Of a stretch of 64,000 nt of DNA, positions 11,654 through 23,729 are shown in pieces. Location of the stretch: NCBI GenBank assembly GCA_032629725.1, contig JAFEVB010000038.1, forward strand, positions 434,001-498,000, read 5' to 3'. The notes beneath the pieces are model-generated. The model saw nothing but the letters and a program-made list of their open reading frames with translations, made no database searches and was not told where the DNA came from. Origin of the DNA: Gremmenia infestans (Eukaryota > Ascomycota > Leotiomycetes > Helotiales > Hamatocanthoscyphaceae). Each line of letters starts with the position of its first letter. The stretch's first letter is position 1. A program made the position numbers and the translations under genes.

Positions 11654-13458
11654 TTACACCAGACCGTCGATCATCGCCTGTTGCCACCACGCACACCTTA
11701 CATTCTCCAAATCATCCGTCTCAGTCACAAGGCCATCAAGAGTAATCCCCAAAACCTGGGCATCACTACCATAGAGGGGGAATGAGCCGTTCAAACCGAC
11801 GAGTGCTTTATTTGGGTCGCCAGCCTGCGTGAATCCAATGATCGAGTCTTGCAACACATACGCCATCGGCACGTCGACGGGGTAGCCGCTGTCCAAAGTG
11901 CTCGAATCCCCATCATAGAAGGTGTATTGCGTGTCATCGGCATGATAGCCTGGTGTTATGGCGAAGAGATAGCTGTACGTCTCGTTGCCTTTAGCTAGGG
12001 CAAGGTAGCGGGTTGTGCAGGCGAAATAAACGTCACTTCTGATTTGAACAGCACGCTGGAACTGGGTTGAGTAGTTGGCGGCAGGGTATAGGGTATCCAG
12101 GATGTAGGTTAGCGTCGCATTGCTGGCTTCTGGAAGTTGTTCCTCGAGCGACAAAAACATCTCGCTCTCGGTACTTATACTTGGGTCCACGAAGGACACG
12201 GATTCGTTGGAGTTATGACCGATAAGGAGCTACTTGGTGGTCAGATCATGGCTATATGAATATGTGCAGTATCAGAGAAACCTCCTTACCTCAACGTCCT
12301 TGTTGAATGCGCCCTCGGCTAGCAACACCTGGGGGAGCTTGGGTACATAATCTCCATCAGGTGCGGGGCCGAATACGACATTTCCCCAGGACCCCTGGAG
12401 GATGGTCTTCTCATTAACACTTTTCAGCGTCGCAGCATCGAGGGCACTCAGCTCAGCTACTGTCGAGATATTCGTGCCTGTGATGTTGGACGCTACAGCC
12501 ATAGTAAGCTCGTACCCGGCCGTTGAGTTGATATTGAACTGAAATGCCGGGCTCTGTGGAATTGCTCGTTTGAAAGGCAGCGTGGTCTTGCCACCGTACG
12601 ATGTAATATGGAACACGATGCTTGATGCACCTGCGCTCCCCCCAATAACCGTCACTTGGTCTGGGTCGCCACCGAAGAGCGAAATGTATTCCTGCACCCA
12701 CTGCATCGCCATCAACTGGTCATGCAGGCCCAGGTTGGGAATCGTGTCGTTAGCACCACCAAGCCATCCATACATACCCAGGCGATAATTGATGGCTACA
12801 ATCACTATGCCTTCGCCGTTATCTAGCTGCGATCGAGAAATGAGTCCCGCCGGGTCGACAGCTTTGGAGCCCACGGCATAGCCGCCGCCATGGATGTAGA
12901 CGAGCACGGGGGCTAAGAATCGTTAACTCCCATTTCACTATTACCTATATGGGACTGGAAGCTTACTTTTTGTAGTGTTTTTAGTAAAGGTACTCGATGG
13001 AACATAAACATCCAGCAAGAGACATCCCTCGGTCTGGTCAGCTTCGTTCCAGAAAAGCGCCTCTATAATCTCATCGGATACGTTGTACGTGTTGGCAGCT
13101 TGCTGAATGGTCCATATTGGCGCACCTTGGACACATATGGCGGTTGTCGAGCCATCGTTGATAGTCGAGCTGTCGCCTATAATGCTAAGGGGGAGCTTGA
13201 AACGGAGGTCATCCACTGGCTGCTGAGCATAAGGCACGTTGCTGAATATGTAGTAGTCCCCAGTCGTCTGAACAGAAAGTTAGTGTGTATTCTGGAATAA
13301 TTCATTGAGAGAGTTGGAATAGATTTGAAAATTACATTCACGGTGGCGGTATGGACTTCGTAACCTAGGTTGACAGAGGGCGTTGTGGATGCAGCAGTTG
13401 AGAAAAATAGAGACATAAGATGGGCAAGCATCGCCCGGCGAGACATGGCCTTGATCAT
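11654..13458 (-). CDS. Secreted type-B carboxylesterase/lipase
   Basis: Four exons on the minus strand (13458-13336, 13267-12967, 12912-12290, 12229-11654) join in phase to 540 residues, typical for the family. An N-terminal hydrophobic segment looks like a signal peptide. Family marks: the oxyanion-hole HGGG (residues 148-151), the nucleophile elbow GGSAG with Ser234, and a C-terminal catalytic His candidate in TPGYHADDTQ. Many N-glycosylation sequons fit an extracellular enzyme. Such proteins hydrolyse carboxylic esters (lipids, feruloyl or other aromatic esters, cholinesters); the substrate cannot be told here. The ATG at 13458 is used; a second in-frame ATG lies 12 bases downstream. Confidence 0.92.
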
Positions 13459-15289
13459 CCTAGCTGAATATTGGAGCGTGAGAGGATGCTGAAATCAAAG
13501 AGCTTCACTGTAAGTCCGGATGATAGGCAATCTTAAGACCGACGAATATGATAATATCAGTGATATTAGGAGCTGCGGAGGCGGAATCACCACACCCAGT
13601 GGAAAATGCAAAGGATCGATAAGGAAAGTAATTATTCCACGAAACGGAATAAGATAGCTAGATTTGAAAGACGAATGGCAGCTCTTTTAAGAGTCAATTG
13701 AACAATCTGGAATCCTTTAATCTCTGGTCGGACTGAGGCGGAAACCTCATAACTCCGCGTCGCTAAAGACACAGCTGTACAGGGGCTTCCGGTGCTCAGC
13801 CACAAAGGTCGGGGAACAATCTACGCACTGTCTTTATGGAGATCTTATATGGTATTGAAATCACCTGAGATTATAAGCGGTAAAAGAAAGCAGAGAACTA
13901 ACAGAGTTCAAAACTGAAGTACGATCTTATATGCATTCAGAAGTGTTTCCCTAGAACCAGCAGAATTTCGAATAGTATTTTATATAATATTACTAGAATT
14001 TAGACTTTTGCCTCGTTATTATCGCTATCAAGTAGTGCCATTTAGGAATAATAGTCTTCTAAAGACACTCTTTGACTTCTGTGGCGTTATACAAGTTTTT
14101 CTATTCAAAACACTTAGCTTCAGTTGCGCTCTCCGGGTCTTGCAATTTGTACCTAGTTATTTGTAAAGAACGTCGTATGGACCCTGTAAGCTAGCTTTAT
14201 ATAGAGTAGAGTAACACTTTACTTTGTCGTCGACTTCTCGCTTACTTTTCATGTAGCTCTTATAACAATCTCCTCCCTAGTCTAGTTCGCATGTATCCCC
14301 CGCCGCCTTTAAATTACTAGCCTGTTTATATAAGTGGCGCAAAAGCCTGCCTAATCGGCCTTAGCTCAGGGGGTCGGCGCTAGCTATGTTATGAAACCAG
14401 CTCGCTTACAGATGTGGTATAAGCTGTTAAGATTATTCTTAGCTTCCTACCTCTGCATTTATAAGCTTTTCTCTTCGTAAGTTGTCTTAGCTAATAAAAC
14501 CCTTATATTGATACTCTACCAAATCGTGACATTGGCTATAGAGCCCACTTTTGTGACGATTCTATGCTATCAAGACTTTAACAAAGCTATGTTTTTAGCA
14601 TATTCCTCTACCTATTCCCCTTTTCCCTAAGTAAATTTCATATTCAGATCTCAATTCTAGATTCTTTAACTCGTAATAATTAGCGTCTTCAGCATTGTAT
14701 ACTGCAAAGTTGCACTTGAACAACGGAGTTGGTGTCTATTTTAGTCTACTATGTGGAAGTTGTAAGCTGAATGCATTAAACCTATCTAGGTGTATAGAAA
14801 TTTCAAAGTGTGGAATTAAATATCCATTCACGAATTCAGAAGTAAGAGAGTGCAACCTTAATCATACAATCACTGCGAAAGACAACGAAAATCAGGATAT
14901 TAGACTGGTGGGGTTTCTAGTTACAAAAAGTTGGGGTTAGGAGGGAGAGGGGCGTTACTACTACGCTTTTCTAGTCATAAAGGAAAAAAGGCGTAAAGGT
15001 TTGATGACGTTTTGTCAGCTGGTATTTAGAAGACGTATATATAATGATGCTTTGCGATAAAAGAAATAACTACTAGCTCGCTTTAGCATATTATATATAT
15101 ATATACTTCCTCAATCCTGAATGCATTTCCAACGAGTGAGCCAAATACATTTCGTTCATTGCCCTCTTAATCTAATCTGTTTAAAAGAAAGAAACCGTAT
15201 TATCTCGAATTAAACCAACTACTATATAGTACATCTATTCATCAATATCAAAGAAGCCACGCCTCTACATCACAACCTCTCCATCTTCA
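13459..15289. other. 1.8-kb gene-poor AT-rich region, possible retroelement relic
   Basis: No intact gene. On the minus strand around 14180-14240 the decoded text YKASLQGPYDVLYK is reminiscent of the GPY/F region after a retroelement integrase, but stops interrupt it on both sides, so this is weak. An ATG frame at 14695-14940 (81 codons) is unrecognised and probably fortuitous. Confidence 0.35.
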
Positions 15290-16676
15290 TCACGGACTCT
15301 TCTTCGGCGCCTTGCGGAACGAATTTCTCTTCCAACCAGACCCGCCCTCGTCCTTCTTCGGCTTAGGCGGCGGATACGGAGCGCCTCTAGATTTCCACCC
15401 CGCTATCAATTCAGCCCTCTTCGCCTTCCCAGAAACCCCGCCCTCCTCCCCCTCCTGACCCCCCCAATACTTCTCCCCATAAAGCGTCAAGATCTCCTTC
15501 CCAAGCGGAATATCCCTCTTCGAGCGCACTACAATCCTCTGCTTCCGCCCAATAATCTCCGGCTCAAACACCACGTCAACAGGCTGCGGATTCTGCGGAT
15601 GCTGCGCATCGTTCATGAACCGCGTCCAGTTACCCAACAGCCCAGATGCCAGAAACGCCGTCCGGGGCAACGTCTCGTTGGTTTCCCCGTGCGGCGGCCC
15701 GTTGAAATCTTGGACGTAATCTTTGTCGCCGCACGTGTCTTCCTCTTGCAACGGGAACAGCTTGCCATTATACTCACACACCACAACCCCCTCCGGGATT
15801 GTCGACAGTGCACGCACACCGCGGTTCAGCGCGCTGTAGTTTGCGCTCGGGTACTCGACGATCTCGACCAGCACATCCCACGTCCACTCATCTCGCGTGC
15901 ATGTCACATATTCACCTCCGTCTCTCGATACATGGCGTGGAATTCTATATTCGGCACAACAGCGCCATCGCAGTAGTTGCACGGGTTCCAAGGCCCAGTG
16001 TCACTCACAGCGCCGTACTGAGGATCCCATGGGTATCCCCACCCCTCCGGCCACGTATCAGTCTCGGATACTTCCTAAAGAGCGCTTTATCGAAATCGTT
16101 TTCAATCCGATTCGCGATCGGAGCAATGACCTTGCTTATATCGTCGGTAAACTCGCATAGCTTGATGTCACTGCTCGCAGATAAATACACCTCGTGTACA
16201 TGAGGCAGCTTCTTCTCGTTATACAGATAGTACGGAACGCAATTCCCGAAAGTCTCTGCGAGAGGGCAGCGACTGTAGTACCACACGTATTCCAACCGTC
16301 TCATCAGTGCAAAAATCCGTAAACTATACCTATTCTCATGCACCAGATTTCGCAACGCAGACCAGTTCAAATCCGCATCATCGGCCATGGATGTCGTGAA
16401 CGCGCTTGCGTACATGGCGATTACGAGGAATTCTTGCCCGAGGGATCCATCAGCGGACTGCTACCGGGCTTTCTTGAGGTCTGACCAGCTTGCTACGGCG
16501 CCGAATGGGTTCAGGTCTTTGGCGCCGGTAGTTCTTTTCTTCCGTGCTAGTCCACGTTCACCACAGTTTGTATCGAGTTCTCGATACATGGCCTCTAGCT
16601 TGCCTTGTGCTTCTTGCTTTGTGATTGACGAGTATGTGATTAGCGAGGACATATTGAGTGTTGAGACGGGAGACAT
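15290..16676 (-). pseudogene. SET-domain protein gene, interrupted
   Basis: Reading minus from 16676, coding-like sequence begins MSPVSTLNMSSLITY and runs to an in-frame TAG at 16461-16463. The same frame continues through LVIAMYASAFTTS down to about 16070. A second frame then carries VSETDTWPEGWGYPW and PWNPCNYCDGAVV and stops at 15904-15906. A third frame (15290-15991) holds a SET-like core: NRGVRALSTIPEG, NWTRFMNDAQHP in place of the usual RFxNHxCxPN, and LTLYGEKYW as the terminal motif. SET domains transfer methyl groups from S-adenosylmethionine to lysine. One TAG and two frame changes are needed to read it through. One change could be an intron ending CTCTTTAG, but the last gap (about 24 nt) is too short for an intron. 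Probably a pseudogene, or damaged by assembly errors; the unusual SET motif makes catalytic activity doubtful anyway. Confidence 0.6.
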
Positions 16677-17282
16677 AATGAGGAAATGGAGACCAAAGTT
16701 TGGATATCAGAGATTGTGAGCTGGAAGAAAAATGTGGCATGCGTAACTTGGAGGGCACAAAGAGAAATCTGAAAGCTGCATTCAAGAATGTGACCTTGGG
16801 GATGAAAGAAAGACACCAAGCGCCGGAAAGAGTCAAAGAAGACGAGAAGTCTTGAAGACCGTGGCACGTTATTGAAGTTGGGTAAATGTGATACTCTTCC
16901 AAAAGTTATATACAGGAGAAATCCGACAGCTGGCAACAGACAGACTCTAGGCTGAATGATTCATCCCATTGCCAGAATGTCATCTCGAGGGCTGCCGGCT
17001 TCCTTGAAGCGCCCTATGAAAATATGGCGCGGGACTTAATCTATCAAATGATGAAATGAAACAGATACAACAGCTGATGCAACGGTGTGGAGTTTTCCAC
17101 AAACTGCAATTGTATCATCACCAAGTACAACATAGAAGCCAGGCACTAGCCATTTGATATAGTATCAATTTTGTTACAAATCATCTAATCGTATGCAAGT
17201 CTACATGCCTCGCCATAATCCATATCCAGACCCTAAATGCCCATTGTAAACCTCGAACGCCAAATCCCTTAAGTAACACACC
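16677..17282. other. Intergenic region upstream of the SET locus
   Basis: Holds the presumed 5' region of the SET locus and the 3' end of the EAF gene. Longer frames seen here are off-frame shadows without ATG starts or family signal. Confidence 0.4.
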
Positions 17283-18234
17283 CTATTCTTCCTCGCTCTC
17301 ACTACTCTCGTTAGCTCCACCACCCTCCGTATCCTTCAATGCCTGCTCCAACTCCGCCTCCAGATCCAACTCCATCTCCTCATCACTTAACCCACCAGCA
17401 TTATTGTTCGCCGGACTAGGCAGCTTCAAATGGTCCACGTCCTCATTCCGCTCCATATCGTCATCCTCTCCCTCAGCATCAGCATCACTATCCTCCTCAC
17501 TAATATCCTCACTTGGATCCCTCCGGACGACCGGTGTAGACGTGGCAGTGTATTGATATGGTTGTGAGCTCGGCGCATCGGGGTATTCGATCGAAAGGAC
17601 ATCGTCTTCTGATTCCTCTTCCGGCTCTGGTGATGGCGGCGGTTTTGGTTTTTTTGTCTTCTCTGCCTTCTCGACCTTCATGCGCTGTGTCTCGGCCTTT
17701 GCCGCTGTAGCTGCTTTCTTTGTTGTCTTGGAGGGCTTTCTTTGTGGAGGTTGTGCGGGCGTTTTGGTATGTGGCGTCTCGAGTTGTGGATACTGTGAGC
17801 GTAGGGTAGAAGCGTTTTGGGCCCAGGGCGCGCTGACGAGGTTCATGTCGAACGTAGAGTCCACTCGGTGGAGAACAAAGTGCTTTTTGACCGAGTCGAA
17901 AATGAGGACGTATTGGCTGTCGCCCGATGTTCGCGCCCCATGGTAGGAGTATCTGTCGGAGTTGTCGGTGAAGGATAGATCGTAGCTTGCAGAATCAGAG
18001 GGTTCGAGATGCATGGAAGTCGTAGAATCGGAGGAGGGATCTGGCTTGTGGTTATCTAGGATGCTGTCAGATCTTGGTCGTATCTATGAAAGAAAGGCTT
18101 TGGGGTCAACACCACATACATCTGACTCCTGTATAGAGTTCCTTTGAAGGCTTCCCCAGCAAGGCGTCGCTCAGGACGACGGGGTATTTGCCCGGCTTGT
18201 CGATATCGATTGATCCTGCTGCAACAGCCGCCAT
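17283..18234 (-). CDS. EAF-type RNA polymerase II elongation factor (ELL-associated factor homologue)
   Basis: Two exons on the minus strand (18234-18120 and 18055-17283; intron 64 nt) join in phase to 295 residues. The N-terminus fits the EAF domain: GKYPVVLSDALLGKPS, then TSMHLEPSDSASYDLSF and YVLIFDSVKKHFVLHRVDSTF. EAF proteins bind ELL and stimulate elongation by RNA polymerase II in the nucleus. The rest is low-complexity: a Lys/Ala/Pro basic block followed by a long Glu/Asp/Ser-rich tail, as in other fungal EAF proteins. The gene is divergent from the small ORF at 18759 and shares a C/T-rich promoter region with it. Confidence 0.88.
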
Positions 18235-18758
18235 GATGTACAGTACTTATGCCCGCCTGCCTTTTGTGGTTGTTGTTGTTGTTGGTCGAAAGGAATGGGG
18301 AATGGGGACGGAATTGGGATTGGAATTGAAAGGTGAGTGGAAGGTTGTAGGATAGGAATGTAGAAGTGAGTCCATGCCAAACACGTGGAACACAGTCAGC
18401 TCATTTTTGTTGCTTTCAAAGGCGTCCACTTGGCTTGGAGTTGCACGAAGCAGTCGGAGGAAGCGAGCGGCCAATGACCCCAGGTTTCGCGGCCCGCGAA
18501 TTAGCGAGGCCCGGGTTCCGCCCCGCTCCCGCTCCTCCCTCCTCTTCTCTCCCTCTCACCTCCGCTTTCTCTGTCTGTCTATACCTGGGTATATATTTCG
18601 TACATTGACCCATTTCACTCACCAGTATACCACCCCTCCCTTCACAAACAGAAAATCACAGTATGGAAACTTGAAGCTACCTACAGCTCTTCTGAGCCGC
18701 CTCCCTCGTCTGCTTTGCCACGTTCCCAAAATATTCTGTTGGCTTGATTTCTTTCTCA
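18235..18758. promoter_or_regulatory. Bidirectional promoter region between EAF and a small ORF
   Basis: Contains a long pyrimidine-rich tract around 18528-18582, typical of fungal core promoters and transcription starts. No gene of its own is seen. Confidence 0.4.
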
Positions 18759-18980
18759 ATGTTCAAACGCGTCGTATATGATGGCCGAATAAGTTATGGC
18801 CCCAAATTGCCTGCTAGGCCCGGGATGCCGTTAACTCGGTCGGCATTTATCCAGCACTCTTTCCCCCGCATTACAGGGATCAGTGTTGATCCAAACAACA
18901 GACGGAAGACAGATCTCCGCACAATGGAGGAACGAATAAGGCAGAGCATAAATGAAGATCCCGGTGATCCCATCCCCTGA
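18759..18980 (+). CDS. Small hypothetical protein (73 aa)
   Basis: Single-exon frame from ATG 18759 to TGA 18980, beginning MFKRVVYDGRISYGPKLP and ending in a charged region with RTMEERIRQSINED. It sits downstream of a pyrimidine-rich promoter-like tract and is divergent from the EAF gene, which supports it being expressed. No family, signal peptide or membrane helix is recognised. It may also be the last exon of a longer gene. Confidence 0.4.
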   Translation: MFKRVVYDGRISYGPKLPARPGMPLTRSAFIQHSFPRITGISVDPNNRRKTDLRTMEERIRQSINEDPGDPIP

Positions 18981-19424
18981 TTCATCAACCATACGACGGC
19001 TTCAAGCCAGTATCTTTAAAGTAAACCACGCGTTGCATAGGATTACCAACCCTATATCAGTTTATGGGCAGCATCTGAACTAGTTTGTAACCGGTAGTTT
19101 CTCTCTTCTGTAACAGATTCAAGTTGAAATTTAACCTCGACGAATGAAACTTCTGCTTTCTAGCACCCATCTCACTTTCATTTCCTGGCTTCAATTACCC
19201 ATTATCGGCCCTTGTTACAGCAAACGCAGCCTTAATTCAGGTCCTAGTGGACACAAACTCTCCATCACAAGGTCATCAATTAGGAACAATTTTCTAGCAT
19301 ACCCAGCGTCATCGAATTAAGATCAAGCTACCGGAGGGTGATGCCGGACCATAATGGTTATGCTTCTATATTACCAGATATCACATGGCTTTGGGAAACG
19401 AGGATTTGGTCGGTTCCAGATGAA

Positions 19425-19430
19425 GCGGGG
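19425..19430 (+). promoter_or_regulatory. Possible CreA/Cre1 carbon-catabolite repressor site
   Basis: GCGGGG fits the SYGGRG consensus of the fungal glucose repressor and lies 92-97 bases upstream of the cellulase ATG, close to the TATA box. A single six-base match is weak evidence. Confidence 0.3.
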
Positions 19431-19435
19431 AGATG

Positions 19436-19444
19436 TATATAAAG
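19436..19444 (+). promoter_or_regulatory. TATA box of the GH5 gene
   Basis: TATATAAAG lies 78 bases before the ATG, an ordinary distance for a highly expressed secreted fungal enzyme. Confidence 0.55.
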
Positions 19445-19521
19445 GGCTCCTGGCCTATCTAACCCTCTGCTTGCGATTGTCCAATTTACCATCAAATTCG
19501 TCGAACTTTCTCTTTTTAAAT

Positions 19522-20710
19522 ATGCATTTCGCCAGTATGCTTTTGGTGGCCAGCACGGCAGTCCTTGCCGTCGCTGCACCAGCCACCGAGAAGAAGAAGA
19601 GAGCCTTGAAAAAGTTCAAATTCTTTGGTGTCAATGAGTCTGGAGCTGAATTTGGGAATACTGCCATTCCTGGCCAGCTGAACAAGGACTACGTCTGGCC
19701 ATTAACGTAAGTCGACCCATTTCTACCATAGCAGTGATGCATCATACTGACCTTCATAACAGCTCAACAATCGACACATTAGTTGGCCAAGGACTCAACA
19801 TCTTCCGTACATTTCTCTCATATCTAGCTACCGAGCCTGCCTACACAGCTAATACATCATAGGTGTGCCAATCATGATGGAACGCATTATTCCCACCAGC
19901 ATGACCGGCACTACCAACGCAACCTACCAAGACCCCATGGTCACATACATCAACTACATAACCAGCAAAGGCGCCTACGCCATCGTCGACCCCCACAACT
20001 TCGGCCGATACTACGGCAACGTGATCACAGATTACGCCGGCTTCAAAACCTTTTGGACAACACTAGCAGGAATCTTCAAAAGCAACGCCAACGTCATCTT
20101 CGACTGCAATAATGAGCCCCACGACATGGGCTCTGCGAGCGTTCCACAGCTCATGCAAGCTTGCATCGATGGAGTCCGCGCTGCCGGTGCCACGAGCCAG
20201 TATATCTTCGTCGAGGGAACCAGCTACAGCGGTGCCTGGACTTGGTACGTCTTCCTTATCCCATCCCATCTCAACTTTTCTCTCTCCCTTCAGCTACTGA
20301 CTTAACTTGCAAATAGGGTATCAGCCGGAAACACCAACCTTGTTTCCCTCACCGACCCCCAAAACAAACTCGTCTACGAAATGCATCAATACCTCGACTC
20401 CGACGGCTCCGGCACCTCCACCGACTGCGTCTCAACCACCATCGGCTCCGAGCGTCTCGCTGCAGCTACCGCCTGGTTAAAGTCCAACAACAAGACAGGT
20501 ATCATTGGCGAGTTTGCTGGGGGGGCTAATGATCAATGTAACAGTGCTGTAACGGATATGATGACGTATATGACGACCAATACGGATGTGTGGTTGGGTG
20601 CTCTTTGGTGGGGTGGTGGTCCTTGGTGGGGGGATTATATCTATAGCATGGAGCCTCCGAGTGGTGTGAGTTATACGGATACGCTGCCGTTGATTTTGAA
20701 TATTGTTTGA
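19522..20710 (+). CDS. Secreted GH5 endo-beta-1,4-glucanase
   Basis: Four exons (19522-19706, 19763-19806, 19863-20244, 20317-20710) join in phase to 334 residues. A signal peptide (MHFASMLLVASTAVLAVAAP) is followed by a basic KKKRALKK stretch, a possible Kex2-type propeptide site. The GH5 (beta/alpha)8 barrel shows GLNIFR, then the acid/base Glu161 in CNNEPHD and the nucleophile Glu269 in GIIGEFAGG; WLGALWWGGGPWW near the end supplies substrate-binding aromatics. These enzymes cut internal beta-1,4 bonds of cellulose outside the cell. No cellulose-binding module is present. The third and fourth exons prefer C-ending codons, a sign of strong expression. The promoter has a TATA box and a possible CreA site. 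Confidence 0.95.
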
Positions 20711-21330
20711 GGGCATATAGGGGTGGATGGGTTTTAAATAAGAAGGATGAATGGAACATGAGGGAAGAACTTGTATATATGCTTGTGCTGGATACAAATG
20801 CGGCACTTTTTATCATTGACTTTTCATGTCCCACATCGCATCCAGCCTTTACTCTGTACTGCCAACGTTTAGAGTCATGGAATTTTTTGTAAAACAAATT
20901 GAGGCTTGGCAAACAAGTTCGATAAATACTATTTTGGAGAGAAGACACCCAGCTCAGCCGCTTCGACAACATTATTGCACCCAGCCTAGTGGGGAGAATG
21001 AGCCTCGAGTCAAGGAAACCACAATCAAACATATGAGCACTAGGGAGTTGGGACAAGGAAGATTGTAAAAGGAAAATGAACAAGGCAGATTAAGCATCCT
21101 AGCCAAGCTTGTCGCCGTGAACATGTATGCAGAACATGAATAAAGCTAGGCAAGTAAAACTGTTTCATAATCAAGAGCATCACCTTGCCCATTTTGGTAT
21201 TAATGCGCAATGTAGAGGAGTAGATAAAAACAGGGTGTATTCCAACATTCTTCATGGTACAATTACATGACTATAATTGACGAAGCTCCTTCTGCTGCTA
21301 GACCGTTGCCCTAGCGGGTTTATGCAACGC
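20711..21330. other. Convergent intergenic region
   Basis: Lies between the 3' ends of the GH5 and Zn2Cys6 genes. No supported ORF. Confidence 0.45.
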
Positions 21331-23729
21331 CTATATGTGTCCTAATCTCTCCAATTCCAAATTGAAATACTGCTCCGTCTCATTCCAACTATCTACATCG
21401 ATATTGGTAAGATCTTCAGGCGCCGAGGTATCAACCAGATTGAACAGCATCGGCATGAAGTCAAAGGGCCGGCGAGTACTCGGCTCTTTGGGCAATGAAA
21501 AGCCGTTGCTATCGATGGTATTATCAAACGGCATATCCTCCTGTGAAAAGGGTGTTGCTTGAGTTGAATACATGGGCGCTGCTGCAGCCAATGCCGTTTG
21601 AGGTGTCTCGGCCGAGTAAGAGAAAGTCGCCGAGCTCCCCATCGGCGAGTCGGTATCGTCATTCCTACTGCAAAGGAAATCCTCCACCGTTCTCCCATAC
21701 CGCTCTTCCCACACCATCCGTACCCTATCCCTCAGCTTCCTCATCGGCAGCCACAGCTGGCCAGTCCGCTGCTCATGCGGGTCATTCCCCCAATCTTGAA
21801 ACACACCTTGCAGTACTGTCCACGCACGAATCGATATCTCGACACGATCTGCGCATTTGTTGTCTTGTGGGCAACACAATCCTGCTAGCAGAAGTGCAAT
21901 GGCATGCCACTGCACATAACTCCGAGACTGCCACGCCCACTTTGCGATCGAAGGGGAGGTCTCGAGAATCCGCGAACACTCGAGGATGTCGATGGCTTTG
22001 CGGAATAGATGCTTCTGTGTCTCTATGGATAACGTTACACCAATCTCTGCTAGTCGAAGTGGATGGTAGACATGAAGCAATGTTATATTCTGTTGATGTA
22101 TTTGTAAGAAATTGAATACCTAGTGGGCCGTATGTACTTACACTCATCATTCTCATAAAAGTTATGCCTTGTAGTTCACACTGTGGCTGAGAGTGCGGCG
22201 ATTTAGGTGCGTTGTTGAACCCTACTTCCAGTTGGGCGATAACTTCATCTTGCGTTTTGTTTATTTCTGCTGCTCTGGCTTCCAGACCTGAAACCGATCC
22301 ATCCATTCCAGAAGAAGACCTTTTGAAGCCGACATACCTAAACCCAGCACACATACGTGCCATTGTGAATTTACTCAGACAAAGTGTAATGTCCGTTGCC
22401 CCGGTCCAGGGTGGCGGCGTTTTCGTCATATTTGGATGCAAATCATCGTCGTTCAAGTTTAATGGCAGCGCCACGGTATCTTCGATGATCATTGGCTCGA
22501 TTCCAAAATCTTCAGAGGCTCTACAATCCAAGGCACGGATATTCCACCACAGCCGGCGTCGCATCTCGGTTTCAAAGGGCGATATTCCTGACCCGGGAAC
22601 ATCTCGATGAACTCCTATAGATTGAGCGGAACGAAGAAGGTTGCCAATGAGGTTTCGAGAAAGTCCATGGTCATTGTCATGTGGGGCTGTAAGCTGCAAA
22701 TTATCAATCACCATGTCTTTGGGACTAGAGTTGTACTTACCAAGAACTGCGCGAATGCCTGCAGCGTCATCAGGTTCCGGGTACTTAGAAAGTTGGCGCG
22801 AGCCAAGGCCTGCTCTGTCGCAAATCTATACTTGGAAAGAAGCTCTGCTCTTTCCTCCATGAAGCATTCACGGACTTCTTTAGGAGTCATGCTCACAATC
22901 ACAAAGTGATATATGGCAAATATAGCTGCCTCAACCGGCTTACTTAACAGACCCGGGTCATGTTTTGCAGTGAAGATGTGACTTGAGAACGAGGGTGTAT
23001 GCAGAATCTTTATCAGCGGATCTACATTCGAAATGTAGATTTGCCAGTAAGTAACAACTTGGCTCGTTGGGGGGTGGAAAGGACGCATGTCTAGGACCAA
23101 CGAGCTGAAGTTGAACATGAATCCTTGGTGTTTGGTGGGGTGCTGGGAGAACGGCGACGGCGTATCATGAGGTTCATTGTCGCAAGGCTCAGAGACGACC
23201 AACACCTTTAGATCATCGATCTACATGCCATTAGTTACTGCTCAAGACTTATCACTCGAGTTGGTAAACCTACCTCCTCTAATATCGTTGCCCACAGCGC
23301 GCTATCATTAGACACATACCGGCTCTGTCCAGCATCGGTGATCAACGTTCCAGGATTCTCTATTGGATCCAGATCTAGATCTGGCTCAGGTGTAGGCATA
23401 GACTCTATTGGCAGCGGCGCTGCATTATTTCCATTTGGACTTTGGCTGTTGGAGTTATGTTGTAAGTTCCGATTCCTCATCTCCCGCAATGCTTCTTCCA
23501 TCAGCTCTAGCCGGCGCTGCAAATCCTTCTTGTGGGCCCCAGAAGCATATTTCATCTTCCGCCGAGCTCGCCCCGGGGGAGGAAAGACACATTGTGCATG
23601 CTGTTTCTTGCAATGCAAACATGGCTCGCGTCTGTCGCATTTGATCTTCTTTTCGGCGCAGCTATGACAGGATCGCGTTTTGATTGTGACGGTCCGATCA
23701 GTTGACGGGTCATTGTCATCAGGTGACAT
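21331..23729 (-). CDS. Zn(II)2Cys6 fungal transcription factor
   Basis: Four exons on the minus strand (23729-23274, 23220-22741, 22693-22142, 22089-21331) join in phase to 748 residues. A canonical binuclear zinc cluster has Cys21, 24, 31, 37, 40 and 47 (C-x2-C-x6-C-x5-C-x2-C-x6-C). A basic linker and a short leucine-containing coiled coil (about 70-90) follow. The middle region (about 200-480) contains the Fungal_trans regulatory domain, with the typical EMRRRLWWNIRALD block. The C-terminus is Ser/Thr/Pro-rich. Such proteins bind CGG-type sites in the nucleus as dimers. The adjacent GH5 gene is convergent with it, so neighbourhood alone does not establish that it regulates cellulase. Confidence 0.93.

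Larger units (their letters stand above)
18981..19521. other. Intergenic region with GH5 promoter at its right end
   Basis: No gene seen. The right part holds the upstream elements of the GH5 gene. Confidence 0.4.

Noticed and set aside
14160..14260. GPYDVLYK-like text as evidence of a retrotransposon integrase tail
   Set aside because: Too short and interrupted by stops; no other pol motif nearby. Kept only as a hint in the intergenic entry.
20526..21083. Long minus-strand ORF (185 codons) over the GH5 3' end
   Set aside because: Antisense shadow of strongly biased GH5 codons plus untranslated sequence; no ATG-led domain.
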